A stretch of DNA of 64,000 nucleotides from Pristionchus mayeri (taxonomy: Eukaryota; Nematoda; Chromadorea; Rhabditida; Neodiplogasteridae). Within the stretch, counting starts at the first letter, position 1, and each line of letters opens with the position of its first letter. A program made the translations under genes and the position numbers. The DNA lies in the NCBI GenBank assembly GCA_036245805.1, contig BTRK01000005.1, forward strand, positions 33,213,469 through 33,277,468, in the 5' to 3' direction. The notes under the pieces were generated by a model that saw nothing but the letters and a program-made list of their open reading frames with translations, had not been told where the DNA came from and did no database searches. This document shows positions 21,141 through 34,000 of the stretch, piece after piece.

Positions 21141-23353
21141 TCAGTACTGGCCGGAGGTGTACTCCATCGGCTTGTTGTTCACGACGAGGATGGTGGGGGC
21201 GGATCCGCGGCGGTCTGCAATGAACAGATAATTCCCAAAACTCTAATTCGGGTATATGTTTCACGATGAATATAACTGTGTACGTCTGTGAGTAATCCGA
21301 TGCACTCATTGTTTCAATTTTCTAAAAATTATTATTATTTTTAAAAACGGACCCAGCTCACTGGCGGATCGATCACTACGGATGATTAGGCGATGGTAGG
21401 CGTGCGCAACCGAGGCCTAAACAAGATATTGTTTAATCATGTCATATGAATCTTCTCGGAAAAATTCGATAAGATTTTACATTTCAATGCCCTAGAAGAA
21501 GAGAACAAACACGAACCTGCCACAGGTTGAACAGCAGGAAAACAACCAGCGCGGAGAAGATGCCAGCGCACTGGATGTAGTACGAGGCAGTCTTGTCGTT
21601 ATGCAAGGCTGAATTATCGATTTTCTTTTCAAAATATCGATTTTTCTCTCAACCATCTTCCCTAACCCACTGTCCCGGAACCATTGGAGTCACTGTTCTA
21701 ATCAACCAAGTACAGAGACAATGAAGTCAATAGCTCGTTGCGCCATCGCTAAATTTTAGCTCACGTAAATCTCATCGAAATGCGCTCGAAAGAACTCCTA
21801 CGCTAATTTGATTACGAGATTGCGAAGTGCACTTCGAAGTGAGAGGGAATTGAGAGGGTGCTAGACTAGGGATGGCTGGCAAGAAATCTCTCCATTCAGC
21901 GTGCTCTCTCGAAAGTCTGGAATGGGAGGGAGTACGCAGAATCATGGGAGTCATTTCTTGCAAAGCCATCCCAAGATTGGCTTTTTCTTCCCTTTCCTGC
22001 TCAGATGATGCTGATTCGGGCTGATTGATGGCTGAGAGCCAGCTGACGCGAACAGTACCAAAGACCCCATCCCCCATTCTGACATTTACCAATGAGGTGA
22101 CTTATTGTCGAATAACAAATGCATACGCCCTTGTCCACCTAGACCGTAGTTCAACATTCAATAAGAATATATTCTCATTTGGTTCAGAGGAGACGCCAAA
22201 CTTCATAGACTAATAAAAATCAAAGATCGATGTGAGAAAGATCAGAGATCGAAGCTCGTTACTCACTGTCGAATGCCCAGTTGAGGACCATGATGATGTA
22301 GAAGGGCTTGAAGAAGAAGTAGAAGAGGAAGATGACGAGGGCGTAGATGGAGAGCATCGCGTGGAAGCACTGCAAGGGAGAGTTTGTTGTTATGATTGTT
22401 TTTGTTATTGTTCTTTTTTGTCGTTGCTATTTTGAGAATTTCAGGAACGATTGGCAATATTCCACGGATAAGAATTGTTTTGTTCGTAAAAGAAATGGAG
22501 ATAAAATCGATGGATTCAAGTATAGCTCCAGAAGGATATTAGGAGTGAAAGTCATTTTCTACTTATCGCATGGGTATGTTAAAGATTAAAGATCACTCAC
22601 CGAAACGGCGATAATCGGCCAGATGAGGCCGGCCCGTTGTGAGAGCATGCCTGGAATGGACGGTTAGTCAAACGCTCTCTCTCCATTCTATGCAGAATGA
22701 GAGTTCAAAAAGAAAAGTAGCACATGTCCTCAAAGTGAAGATTTCATGATTCGCAGAATCGATTAGTGAAGGATTACTATTTAGAGATCAAAGACCAAAG
22801 ATCAAACCTGCGATGGTGAAGATGGAGACACCGGCAGGGATCATCATCACGAACATCGCCTGGAAGATCGATGATTAGACGATGATGATCGAAAGGGGAT
22901 AGATCCAACAAAAAGTGTCAATATTGTACTGGATTGGACGTTTTACCGATCACAGCCAGAGATGAGAAATCAAAGAAGAAAGGTCAAAGATCACTCGTAC
23001 CTTCTTGAACTTGAGGTAGAGCAGTGAGAGAAGGGCGAGAATGACGAGGATGCCGATGACAACGAGGATCTTCATACCCATCTGACAATTGAGGTAATTA
23101 ATACCTGATTTTTTCTAATACCCAATTAAACTCTGATATCAACACTTTGTGATCTCAAGCTTATTTACTTCGAGATGTCACATTTACTTGTCCTTACGAA
23201 GTTTCACGCTCATTTTATTCATTTGATTGTGTCAGTAAATCGGAGACTTTTCGAATCGAGGTAAACTCATTCACTAACATGAAGATGGGCCTTTCCGCCC
23301 ATGCATCTCTCCTTGGCGCGCTCGCGCTCCTGAGGCTTCGACGCGTACGCCAT
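21141..23353 (-). CDS. Four-transmembrane protein
   Basis: Minus-strand exons 23279..23353 (ATG 23353), 23001..23081, 22808..22859, 22601..22650, 22267..22369, 21517..21608, 21362..21416, 21141..21214 (TGA 21141); 193 residues, all joins in phase with consensus sites. A polar N-terminus (MAYASKPQERERAKERC) precedes four hydrophobic spans at about 27-47 (KILVVIGILVILALLSLLYL), 53-70 (AMFVMMIPAGVSIFTIAG), 80-115 and 130-155, then a cytosol-like tail ending VNNKPMEYTSGQY with Tyr motifs. TTCAG ten bases upstream of the ATG suggests a trans-splice site. The layout resembles small tetraspan membrane proteins (MARVEL/LAPTM-like), but no signature lets me name the family. Short exons with TTTGATC-type motifs in almost every intron. 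Confidence 0.75.
21881..21960. repeat. 70-bp hairpin repeat, copy 2 (degenerate)
   Basis: AAGAAATCTCTCCATTCAGC ... GCAGAATCATGGGAGTCATT with inverted arms, in an intron of the four-TM gene. Confidence 0.6.
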
Positions 23354-23513
23354 CGAGAGGTTACTGAAATAATTAATTTATAAATTAATTAATTAATAAG
23401 AGGGTTAATTAGTACAATAACACGGAGACACGACAGGTGCCAAAACGTGCTAGATCCAATAGTTTTCTAGAAAGGACTGGGCAGGCTAGAGTGGGGGTGG
23501 CTTCGCAAGTGCT

Positions 23514-23581
23514 GACTCTCTTCATTCAGCGTGCTCTCTCTCCGATTGGAAGGTGAGAGAGCACGCAGATTGGAGAGAGTC
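23514..23581. repeat. 70-bp hairpin repeat, copy 3
   Basis: GACTCTCTTCATTCAGCGTG ... GAGAGAGCACGCAGATTGGA GAGAGTC; near-perfect inverted arms around a short centre. Confidence 0.8.
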
Positions 23582-24084
23582 AGTTCTAGCTGATCCATCC
23601 TTAGAGTGGAGATTCCCAGAGAGATAAATCAGGGAAGGACAACGGAATTGATTGGGACTCGCGATATCGCGCAAGTTGTTGCCTGAGGGAACAATGGGGG
23701 AGTAGTCAGCTCTCTCCATTTCGAGTACTCTAGCACAGCTGACTCACCAAAGTGAGAAATGAGAGAGCGATAGAGATCAAAGATTAAGACAGACACTAGG
23801 TGTGTTTTTCAGGGCAACCCAGAAGGGATCACGATCCTTGAGGAGCGCACCATCCCAGTGCAGGAGTTTCAAATATCGAGATGCTCGTCGACGAGTGAGT
23901 GTGCAGATTTAAGAAAGTACTAATTCATTAATCAGAATCATGATCTGACCCCGCTTTCACGATTGAGTGACTCTAGAATGCATAATTGGCACGAGGATAG
24001 ATGGCTGATCCTTCTAATTCCTACAACTTCACGTGCTCAACGAATCAGACTGCACAGCGTGCACAACGATGATAGATGGCTAAT

Positions 24085-24277
24085 CGCTCGTAAACCGCGT
24101 TTATTGCTGATTTTTTTCCGGAGAAATCTCATATCGTCAGCTTGATCGTCCGATAAGGAGGAAATGTACGGTAGACTAAGGTAATCAAGCGATCAGTTCG
24201 TGATCGCAAGCCGAACGGAAAGGGCAAGAGGAGAGATTTATCCGGAACAATCAGCAATAAACACGGTTTACGAGCGC
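24085..24277. repeat. 190-bp foldback element
   Basis: GCTCGTAAACCGCGTTTATT (about 24089) returns as reverse complement AATAAACACGGTTTACGAGC near 24257-24276; the pairing continues inward through TCCGGAGAAATCTC and GAGAGATTTATCCGGA. Structure fits a small non-autonomous inverted-repeat element. Confidence 0.7.
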
Positions 24278-27108
24278 ATGCCAATGAGCGCAAGGTTACC
24301 ATACCCTGTATACTGTATCGCATTCTGGATACGGTATCCAGGATACGGTAGGCAACTCCCTGAGATCCAGGGAAGAAAGTGAAAAGTGTGGGTGCCATTG
24401 ACAGGTAATCTCACCCCCATTCACACGCGCTTGAGTGCGCTAATTGAATCATCATGGCAAGAGGCCTCATGGATGTTTTGATCTACCCCCTTGATCTTCC
24501 CTGAATGACTAGAGCATATCCTACTGTAATCTCACTCTACAGTAGTCCAGTGGAGTCAGGTATGCATGTCAGGGATTCCGTATGCTATACTACTCATGCG
24601 GTATCAGCAGGGATGTGGATGTTGAAAACGACAGTAATCATGGTAGTCAGCGAAAAATCAGGACTTGAAGTGGAGAAAGAAAGGAGTGGATAATCTCAAG
24701 AAATCTCGGCTACTTTCCATTGAAAGACGCAGCAAAAGTGAGTGGAACGAGAGACAAGGACAAAAGGCGGATGGGCAGAACCGGGAATTGTGACGGGGAT
24801 GAGAATCGAGAGGGAAACAAGGCGTATGGAAGGACTCAAAACAGCTTCGAATCGCTTCGAAAACAGCCTAGAGTCATACGGAGGAGAAGGGAGTAACGGA
24901 CAGTTCCTGAGAAATCAGATGATGATACGCATCGGTGAGCTAAGCGATATGGGCGCATGAATGAAGGGATGGGCTGCAGCAACTGCAGCAACACTTGCTG
25001 CAGCTGCTGCAAGGGTATCTAATGGCGATAGCCCCAACACCGCAGGAGGAATGGACAAACGGAAGAATGCAATAGGCAGTTGCACGCAAACCATTGTTCC
25101 TCTCCCCCTAGACAATCAGTGCATCACAATCATAATAGCGGACGCAAAAACGTGACGACATGATATGCCTTGCAGTCAAGTGTTACTGCAGTATGCAAAG
25201 TCAAGCTACGGTACCTCTACCGTACTCCTACTGTTCTCTCCTCCCTTCAAGCCTGCCAATACTGGAGGCGGTGTGGGAGGACTAAAAGGCATGACCACTC
25301 GCCCTCTCTCTCTCCCATCTCCTTTAGGAGGAAGAGGAGGGAGGGACAGGTTTGTGGAAGTGGAGATATAGTCTAATTGGTGGGGAGAAGAACAAAAAGA
25401 GGAAGAAACGCTGCGTTCGAAACCATCACGAGAACCGGAACCAGGTTGTGGAACCAGGAGTTTGTGGTACCCGAACCGGGGTTTGGAACCGTGATTGTTG
25501 TTCGATCAACTGTGATGTGAATGATAGCGAAAGTGATGAGCGTTGAAGAGGGAGGTCATGGAATTTTATGACTAATCAAGGAGGCAATTAATTGTTTCAA
25601 TCGCCAGAATTCGAAAGTACGTTCAAATCTACGAAATTCAAAAAAAATTCACATGTCAGCACAGCTTAGATGGCAAGAGAGAACATTCGAAAAGGGTAGT
25701 GCATTTCCGCGATATCCTATGCATGCATATCATAGTGATGCTGCAATCTTTGAAAATGCTCATTTTTTGAGCACTACGTATTGCTTTCCTGCAACATCTC
25801 CGCGAGATTCTAGGAGAGCCAGATGTGTGTGGTGTAATCAGTATCTTGCTATGTATATAGTAATACATTAACATCGATTGTACTGCTATTCCAGTAGTAG
25901 GAAAATGGAAAAATCGAAAATCAAGGGTACACTTTTACGATTAGTTGTATATTTTCGAGCATATTTTAGACCTTCGCTAACCAATTGTATCAAAAACAAC
26001 TTTAAAGGTGATGATAATATGTCCTCAACCTTTTGAGGTTGTTTTTAGAACGTAACCAAGCAATGCCTTTGAAGACACTTTGCAAAAAACAAAATTTCCT
26101 ATCGATGAAGCAAAGCAAATCCAGATATCAGAAATGCGCCTGAAATTATTGAATAGCTGTGTGTATTAATTAAAGACTGTAATTGCATTTCAACTCACAT
26201 TCATTAGCAAAATAATTCAAAAAAATCATTTTTTGGATTTTGCTATATTTTGTTCAAATTTATGTAGCACTCTCCAAAAGAACCAGCTATGCTGGTCTAG
26301 TGATTTATTTTTAAAGTAGTATCACACACTTTCAAATAGTCTATGGTAGAATGTTGTTAGATTAGATATATAACTTAGAAAGCAAAATGTTCATAATGTC
26401 CGGAAACTTATGGGACACCCTAATAGAGAGTGAAAGGAAGTTTGATTGCGCAGCCATTCAAATTTGCATAGCATAAATGATGAGATTCTTTACAGAACGA
26501 AGAGCATGCATCGTAAAATTTGAGCTGAGGATCGAAGATGGAGCGGGTCGGGAAGGGACAGATCAGAGAGGATTTCAGAACGAAAGAACGCTTGGCGGAG
26601 GGAAAATAAGGCAGAAAAGTCTTAGGCGCGCTCAGAGAAACAGTGCAGCAGCAGAGAAATGGAGAAAGACACGGAGAAAACGGGCACATGAATGGACAGG
26701 AATGCGCCCCCTATCGCTACCCCCCTCCCCACTCTCTAAATGCGAAACTGCACTTGCGAACTGTCCTCAAGCTATCGCGAACTGTGGTAGATATCCTGGT
26801 TGCTGTCTGGAAATCTCCAGGATACTGTAGCTACAGTATCCTACATGTAGGATGAGGTGACGGTACGTCGTTGAAATGAGGAGCAGTGATCGCGAAATGG
26901 GAACCCGTTATAACGGAGCTTTCTTGCAATCATGAGCACGCGCACTAAACGAGATTGAGAACCGAGGCAGGAAATCGATAAGTCTTCGGTGACAGTATCC
27001 GGGATAAGGCTTAATCGGTGTACTTGATAAATGCGCGACCTTGCCTCAGCCTACGTCAGTTACACTGCGGAACCGAGCAAGAATGAGAAAGTGAATGGCA
27101 AGGATAGA

Positions 27109-27182
27109 GTCGCTCTCTCCATTTCACGTGATCTCTCGACTTAACTCTGACCGACGAGAGAGCATGCAAAATGGAGAGAGTC
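27109..27182. repeat. 70-bp hairpin repeat, copy 4
   Basis: GCTCTCTCCATTTCACGTGA ... GAGAGAGCATGCAAAATGGA GAGAGTC, inverted arms. Confidence 0.8.
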
Positions 27183-28096
27183 ATAACGATAAAGAGAACT
27201 GAAAGACTCACGGCAGGTGGAATGGATCGAAGACTGCGGGAAGCATCTCAGAGTACGGTAGCGAGAGGAGGGGACAGGATCATGTTCTCATCTCCTTCTC
27301 TCCTCTTTTATCCCCGCTGCCAACAGACCTGATCTCGGAAAGATCACAGGAACGCACTGATCATCGCATAATCGTTACATTATCTGCGAACATTTCGAAT
27401 ATCACACTCTCTATTTCGCGTTATCTCTCGCTCTTTTAATGCCCTATCCCTAATTATCTGTTGAACGGCACGTTCTAGTCCCTGTGAAGTCTTCCGCCGT
27501 AGTTCCTTGATTCAACCAGTCCCTGATTACGGTATCATTACTGTAGGTTATTCCCATTCAGCTGAGCTAGGCTGACTGTTTGATTCTCTTAAATCTCCTG
27601 CAACGACCCCCAATAAATTACAATAAGTCAGGGAGATGAAGGAGAGAAAGCGGTCTCCCTCCCATTCCTAGTGCAGAAGTGGGACAAAAAGGGAGGGCTA
27701 GAATGTGATGAGATGAGTGGAATGTGATTGAATTACTGACTGAATTCGAGTCCGCAGTTCTTTTCCATACCAATTCCGCTAAATTTTAATTAATTTAAAA
27801 ATTAGCATTAATTAGAATTTAAAAAATAAAATTAAAATAAATCAGTTTTCGATCCATCCACTTCAAAATCGAGGCGAGAAGGCATACTGTTTTGCTCACG
27901 AAATTCGCGCGAGTCTCGCTTTCCTCTCGTTTTCTCGCTTTTCTTGGTCTCATTCCTCTTCATTATTGATTCGCCTCTTGACTAGGTGCTATTGAGCTAT
28001 ATTCATGCACAACGCGCTTAATTTCTTGCTATATCCTCGCTATATTACCGGTTTTTTGCTGATTTTTCTTTCGATTATTGATTGAAAATTTTACAG

Positions 28097-31000
28097 ATGT
28101 CTACGGAAGACGACGAATACCGCTCGTCCGACGACGAGGACTACGTGCCCGAGGGCGCCGTCGAAGATGACGTCGACGAGCCTTCTGGAGACGAGTGCGA
28201 CGAGGTCAGAAACTTCTTGGTTTTATTTTCTTGACGTACCTTGCACTTCTAAATGGCCTCAAATCGAGTAAGACTGCCATGAAAACAGGTGGTTCTTTCA
28301 CCAAAATATAGCATAAGCAAGCCAAATATCGCTATAAGACGAAGTATGCCCAGTCGATCGATATCTTACTCCGTGACTACAGTAGGCTACAGTAACCCTG
28401 GCAGGTGACAGCCGCGGATGATCCGGACGCGGCGAAGCGTGGCAGAGGGCGGAGACGCAAGCAGAAGAAGGGCGGCAAGGAGGAGAAGTGAGTGCCGCTC
28501 AATATTTTGAAAATTACTGTAATTAGCGGTTTATCCTCTAGAATATCTTTCTAGTCCTCGTGTATGTTTCTCGTTATGTCGAAGTTTTAAATTGGAGTTG
28601 CGTCCTATCAACATAAATCTGAATATTGGCTCTTGTTGAAGTGATGGTTTAGGCGAAGGCAACGAATCTTTCCCGATCTATTGCGGCTGTTAGCTATGAC
28701 TGTATGACTTTTGACGTTACGTTTCGATTACGGCATCTCGGATAGTGGTAAATAGAAAAATTCGTAGCTACTCCTATTGCGCAACTTTGCATCTCTAGCG
28801 ATTTTTCTAGTCATCCATTAACTAGACTGGGTTAGTGATAATTTTCTCTTTTGCAATGGGTTGCTCGATCTCTACCAAGATATTATTTATTAATTTTGTC
28901 GTAGACACACAAATTTGCGCGTACAATTAATAGTTGGGTGCATAAGATGCGAACTGTACTGGAGATGCTATGCAAATATCACTGCTTATAATCATACACA
29001 CCTTATTTAAATTTTAATTTATTAAAATACACGCTCAGGGAACTCGCGCCTCCCCCTCCTCCAGACGACGACGTTGACGACTTCTTCGCCAGTCTCATCG
29101 CCAACGATCCCTACGCCATAAAGGTACTCATAGATTGTAAAGTTTGAAATTCTGCCCATCGTCTCTTCATCAGAATGAATAAAGCGGGCATCTTTCCTCG
29201 AACTCTACTTTCTCCACATTAGACTTCCAACAACATCTATCTAAATATTTGTTTAAGATGCACGTGAACCGTTTCGTTGATGCGAGGACTAGAGTGTAAG
29301 GGGTGATGCGCATCTTAAACAAACATTTGGCTAGCTGTTTTTGAACGTCTAGTCGGCTGATTTTTGTATTCTGACCATCCCCGTCACCTCCCTCCACTAT
29401 CATTTTCCTTTTCTTTACAACCGAGGAGGGGTTGCGAGACGGAAAATGAGGAAGGGATCCTCAGCTAGGAATGACTGAATAGAGGAGGAAGATTGTGGCT
29501 AGAAACGGAAGAAATGTAGTGTTATTAGGTTGATTCAAAAGTTTCTTTCTTTTTTCTTGCATGCACATTTTGGCCTCCCAAATTCTTCGCACTTGACCAA
29601 TCAACAAATCATTTTTCAAAGATCATGCGGGCATACCCACACTCTATAACGAGTGTTATATTGGGCCGGTTCGATAAGTTAGGATGGGACAGTTTAATTC
29701 GGAAATTGTCAAACTAGGTCAGCACTACCGACTTTTCAATCGTCCAAAGCTCCATGCAGAAATGTGATGAGCTCGACTTGGGCAGTTTATTATGGAGTAC
29801 TATGATTGTGCATGTCATATGACACATCAACACTACTTAACCATGAATAACCTTTTTGAAATATGGGCCCAATTATCGAACCACACTTTTCAAATTTTGG
29901 AATTTCAATAAATGAACGCAGTATTCTTGCACATCTGTGAGGAGGAATGAACTGTGATGCGTTATGAAGTACCCACCCGTGTGTGCACACATGTGCATTT
30001 TGGAATGGATTCTCCCACCCGTTTAAGAACTGAATTTTTCGAAATCATGATTTTGAGATTCTTCCGCTGAAATCAACACTTTTCGGGGTCCCTTGTTTCC
30101 CACGAGCGTTGGAATCTGAGTTTTGTGTGCTTATCTGTACAATGTACTCTTGTCCTATTGTTGGTTGACTTCGAAGAACAAGTTGGCCACAACTATAAGA
30201 AAACCAGCAAAAAATTGAAGTGTCCGTTTTCCGATTTTCGGTTTTTGAAATTTGCCAACCTCTTACGATGGTGCACAGAATCAAAACAACCCTATGAAAG
30301 TAATCTACAATCACGACCATACCATATAGTTTTCGGAAATTCGTGAGGGTTCAAACACACCGGAAGAAATTTGAAAAAGAAAAAAGAAAGAAACTTTTGA
30401 ATCAACCTAATATATTCATATCAAGCGTGTATCTTCGGTCTCTGTATTGACTGGAATTGCATTTCTTAGGCTGCGCTGAAAATATATTGAGTAAATCAAT
30501 TCTTTTAATTTTTACACTGTTAAAAATCCATTAACGAACAATAGTGGGACCTAAAGTAACTATCGAGGGGGAGAGTATCTCCCAATTGTTCGTCACTTTA
30601 ATAATAACGTATTCCAGCCGATGGCGGCGCCCGCAGTCTCCGCCTCCTCATCGACGACGTCGTCGGCGCAGGAGACGACGGAGGCAGTCGTCGAAGAGAA
30701 GAGGTGAGGGCAGCGATGAGGGGAAAGTATGGTAAAGTGATGAAAAGATTTGGAAATGGATCACGTTGAAAAATGTCGTGGCTTTGCTTGTTGTAACAAT
30801 GACTTGTAGTGAAAAGATGGAAAGGCAGAAATCATTTTACTTGAAATTGATAGCCTACGGTGTTGTAATTTTGAAAGAGAAGATTTCGACATTTGATAGG
30901 ACGAAAGGTTGCGGGGTGATTGGAGGTGCGGAGGAATTCAATATTGAGACAGTTGCACGAGGCTTAATTGAAGTGAGGATGGTACCTCTAAAAATACCAA

Positions 31001-34000
31001 TCAACAAATTTGTTGACGGCGGAAACATCGCTCTGATGTTTGAAGATTCTACCATGATCTCTTGCTGTATCTAGACAGAAAAAAAATTTTTGCTTTGGCT
31101 TCGTAGCTATGTGAGTTAAAGTTACCCAACGCTCGTGAAATTATTTGAATTCACGGGCGTGATCAGGCACGCGCGTAACTTCAAATAATTTCACGGATGT
31201 CGGGTAACTTTAATAAGGTGAAAGCGAGTTGCCGTCCACTGAAGCGAATTATCGCTGCGCTAGTAACTGATTGCGCTTACATTTTAGAGTTGAAGGGCAG
31301 AGAGAAGAAGGTTTATTGGGAAAATATTCGTCTGGGAAAGTTGTGTTACTAGAAGCCTTCGATATACAACCTTTTTCGCTATCAAGAATACAAATATTTT
31401 CCACTAAAACCACAAATAATTAATAAAAATAACTCAATTTCACGGGGAGACGGTCATAGCCTCCACAATACTTATGAGAACAATGGCAACTGTTAATCAG
31501 AGATAAAATACGAAGTGTCCCATCTCGCTATCAGTAGTGGTAGTCCATCTCGATGTGAACGTGCATGAAGGCAATCTTCCCTCGTATCTTTAATTGTCTG
31601 ATGTACTGTTACCGAAAAAAATAATGAGGTAGCAAGGGTTAAGAGGATGAAATAGTGCTGGATGATTCATGTTGCTAGCGATGTTCAACGTGCATTGTTG
31701 CAAACGATCTCAATTAATGAAAATTAGCGATAATAATATTTATGCGGTTCAGGTAGAAACGCGGGTACAAAGAGAGAGAGATAATTTTAAGAAAGCGATA
31801 TGATATTATTATTATTGTAATTCATAAACTGACTAAACTCTGACAGGGGAACTGGTATGGTAGTTTCTTACATACATTCTTGCCGCTCTGGGGAAGAAGC
31901 TATGGTGTCTATAGTTGAATCTTGATGATGTATTATTGAAGTTTAGCCCATGCCGTGTAGCGTACACGTTGAAGTAATGGGCTTTGTGGTTTGAGATACG
32001 GTATTTGCCTCTAAGAAGGTTGCAGGCCGTCTTCAAATCTATTGCTTCCCTACGCTGTTCAAGGGAATGTAATCCCAATTGCGTATTTCTCACGGTTGCA
32101 TTGGGCATGTTATCCCAAGTGGCAATTCGATGATGTCATATATGGTAATTAGTATACATAGATTAAGATTGCGCGATTATGATTGGAAGATGTCCTTAGT
32201 TTCTCGCATCCTGTAACTTGCAACACCCCACAGGAAGGTCAATAAAATTAATTATCCACAATGATTATGATCTCTTGCAGTTCCGAAACGCCGGTGGAGC
32301 CAGCAGAAGCCTCACTGGAGTCTACGACGAAGATCACTGAGGTATTCGACTTTGCCGGTCAGGAGATCAAGTAAGTATAACCATGGATCGCTTTATTGAG
32401 AATCTTGAGCACGGAAATTCCTTGTTAGCTAATTCTCCTTAATGAAGCACGGAGCTCACTTTCCTAGACCAGCAAGTGTTTTTGCACATCTATCTCTACT
32501 GTGAGAATAGGTTAGACACCATTGTTTTTGAGATAGTCTGGGGAAGTGTCGCATGGACACGGGGGAAAATATTTTTTCATAATTTATGATAAGTAACTGT
32601 GGTCTTACTCAGGGTGGAGAAGGAGGTGACACTCGAGGAAGCCAAGGCGCACGAGGAGAAGCTACAGAAGCAAGAGGAAGCATCGAAGAAGCCCGTGATC
32701 AAGTGAGTCTATCAAGGAAAGAGATCATGCCTCTATTTAGTCCTTGATGAAGATCATACACTAGTCGAAAAAAATGATGCGGAAAGGCCTTATCACAGAT
32801 CTCCTGTAAGATCGCAGGAATCAATACGACAGAAAAAAAAATTTTTGATCGTGGATTTCGGTAAAGATGTTGAGACTAGGTAACGTGAGGCCGAGGACAA
32901 CGCCAATCCGCTTTGTTTGTCGAAATTTGCATGTTTACGGGCAGTAGTGACCTACTGCTTAAAATGGCCGTATCTCGGTCAAATTTTGACCTACAGCGAG
33001 CGAATTTTCCCAATCTGTGCGTAATGAAATGGTCTACACGCTGGTTAGCTTTCAACACGATGAAAAGTTTCATCTTCCTACAGTAATCATGAAAAAACAC
33101 TTTAAATTTTAAATTTCACAAAACTTTTCTCTTTACAACACGGCTTTTATTGGAGATTCGGATTCCCCATACTCGATTTGAGGTACCTGTATTTTTCATT
33201 TGTCTTGGATCCTGCTTCTACATACTACTACTCAGTAGGCAGAACCCGGACTTGGTTGGTTTTTTTGATAAAAATACATTTCGGTGTGTCTATCCTTTCT
33301 GAATTATGCAAATCCGCAAAGTAAGACCAGTTTTGGAAAGCTGACGAAAAGATCTACAAATATGACTCCGTGGTCCAAGACTTCAAAGTGGACCGTTTTT
33401 GAGTTATCCCGGGCAAAGCAAAGTTTTGACGTGTGATCATTCCACTCAACGGTTCTCTCGATAAATGGCAATCAATTAGAATTCACTAAATAACTCAAAA
33501 ACGGTCCACTTTGAAGTCTTGGACCACTGAGTCATATTTGTAGATCTTTTCGTCAGCTTTCCAAAACTGGTCTTACTTTGCGGATTTGCATAATTCAGAA
33601 AGGAGAGACACACCGAAATGTATTTTTATCAAAAAAACCAACCAAGTCCGGGTTCTGCCTACTGAGTAGCAGTATGTAGAAGCAGGATCCAAGACAAATG
33701 AAAAATACAGGTACCTCAAATCGAGTATGGGGAATCCGAATCTCCAATAAAAACCGTGTTGTAAAGAGAAAAGTTTTGTGAAATTTAAAATTTAAAGTGT
33801 TTTTTCATGATTACTGTAGGAAGATGAAACTTTTCATCGTGTTGTAAGCTAACCAGCGTGTAGACAATTTCATTATGCACAGATTGGAAAAAATTCGCTC
33901 GCTGCAGGTCAAAAATTGACCGAGATATGGCCATTTTAAGCAGTAGGTCACTACTGCCCGTAAACATGCAAATGTCGACAAACAAAGCGGATTGGCGTTG

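Larger units (their letters stand above)
23354..28096. other. 4.7-kb gene-poor, repeat-rich region
   Basis: No splice-supported gene. It holds hairpin repeats at 23514 and 27109, a foldback element at 24085, TACNGTA-rich tracts (24290-24345, 24510-24600, 26790-26850), an Ala-encoding CTGCAG/GCAGCA tract near 24970-25015, an ACC/GGAACC-rich tract near 25430-25490, and a mariner-like end at 26390-26424 (GTCCGGAAACTTATGGGACA). The promoter of the BCNT gene should lie at its right end. Confidence 0.5.

Noticed and set aside
24961..25155. Ala-rich frame MKGWAAATAATLAAAAARVS
   Set aside because: Encoded by a GCAGCA/CTGCAG tract with no splice partners or homology; treated as low complexity.
32876..33985. 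Two nearly identical minus/plus frames of 66-74 codons
   Set aside because: They are the same sequence in the two palindrome arms, with no start context or domain.
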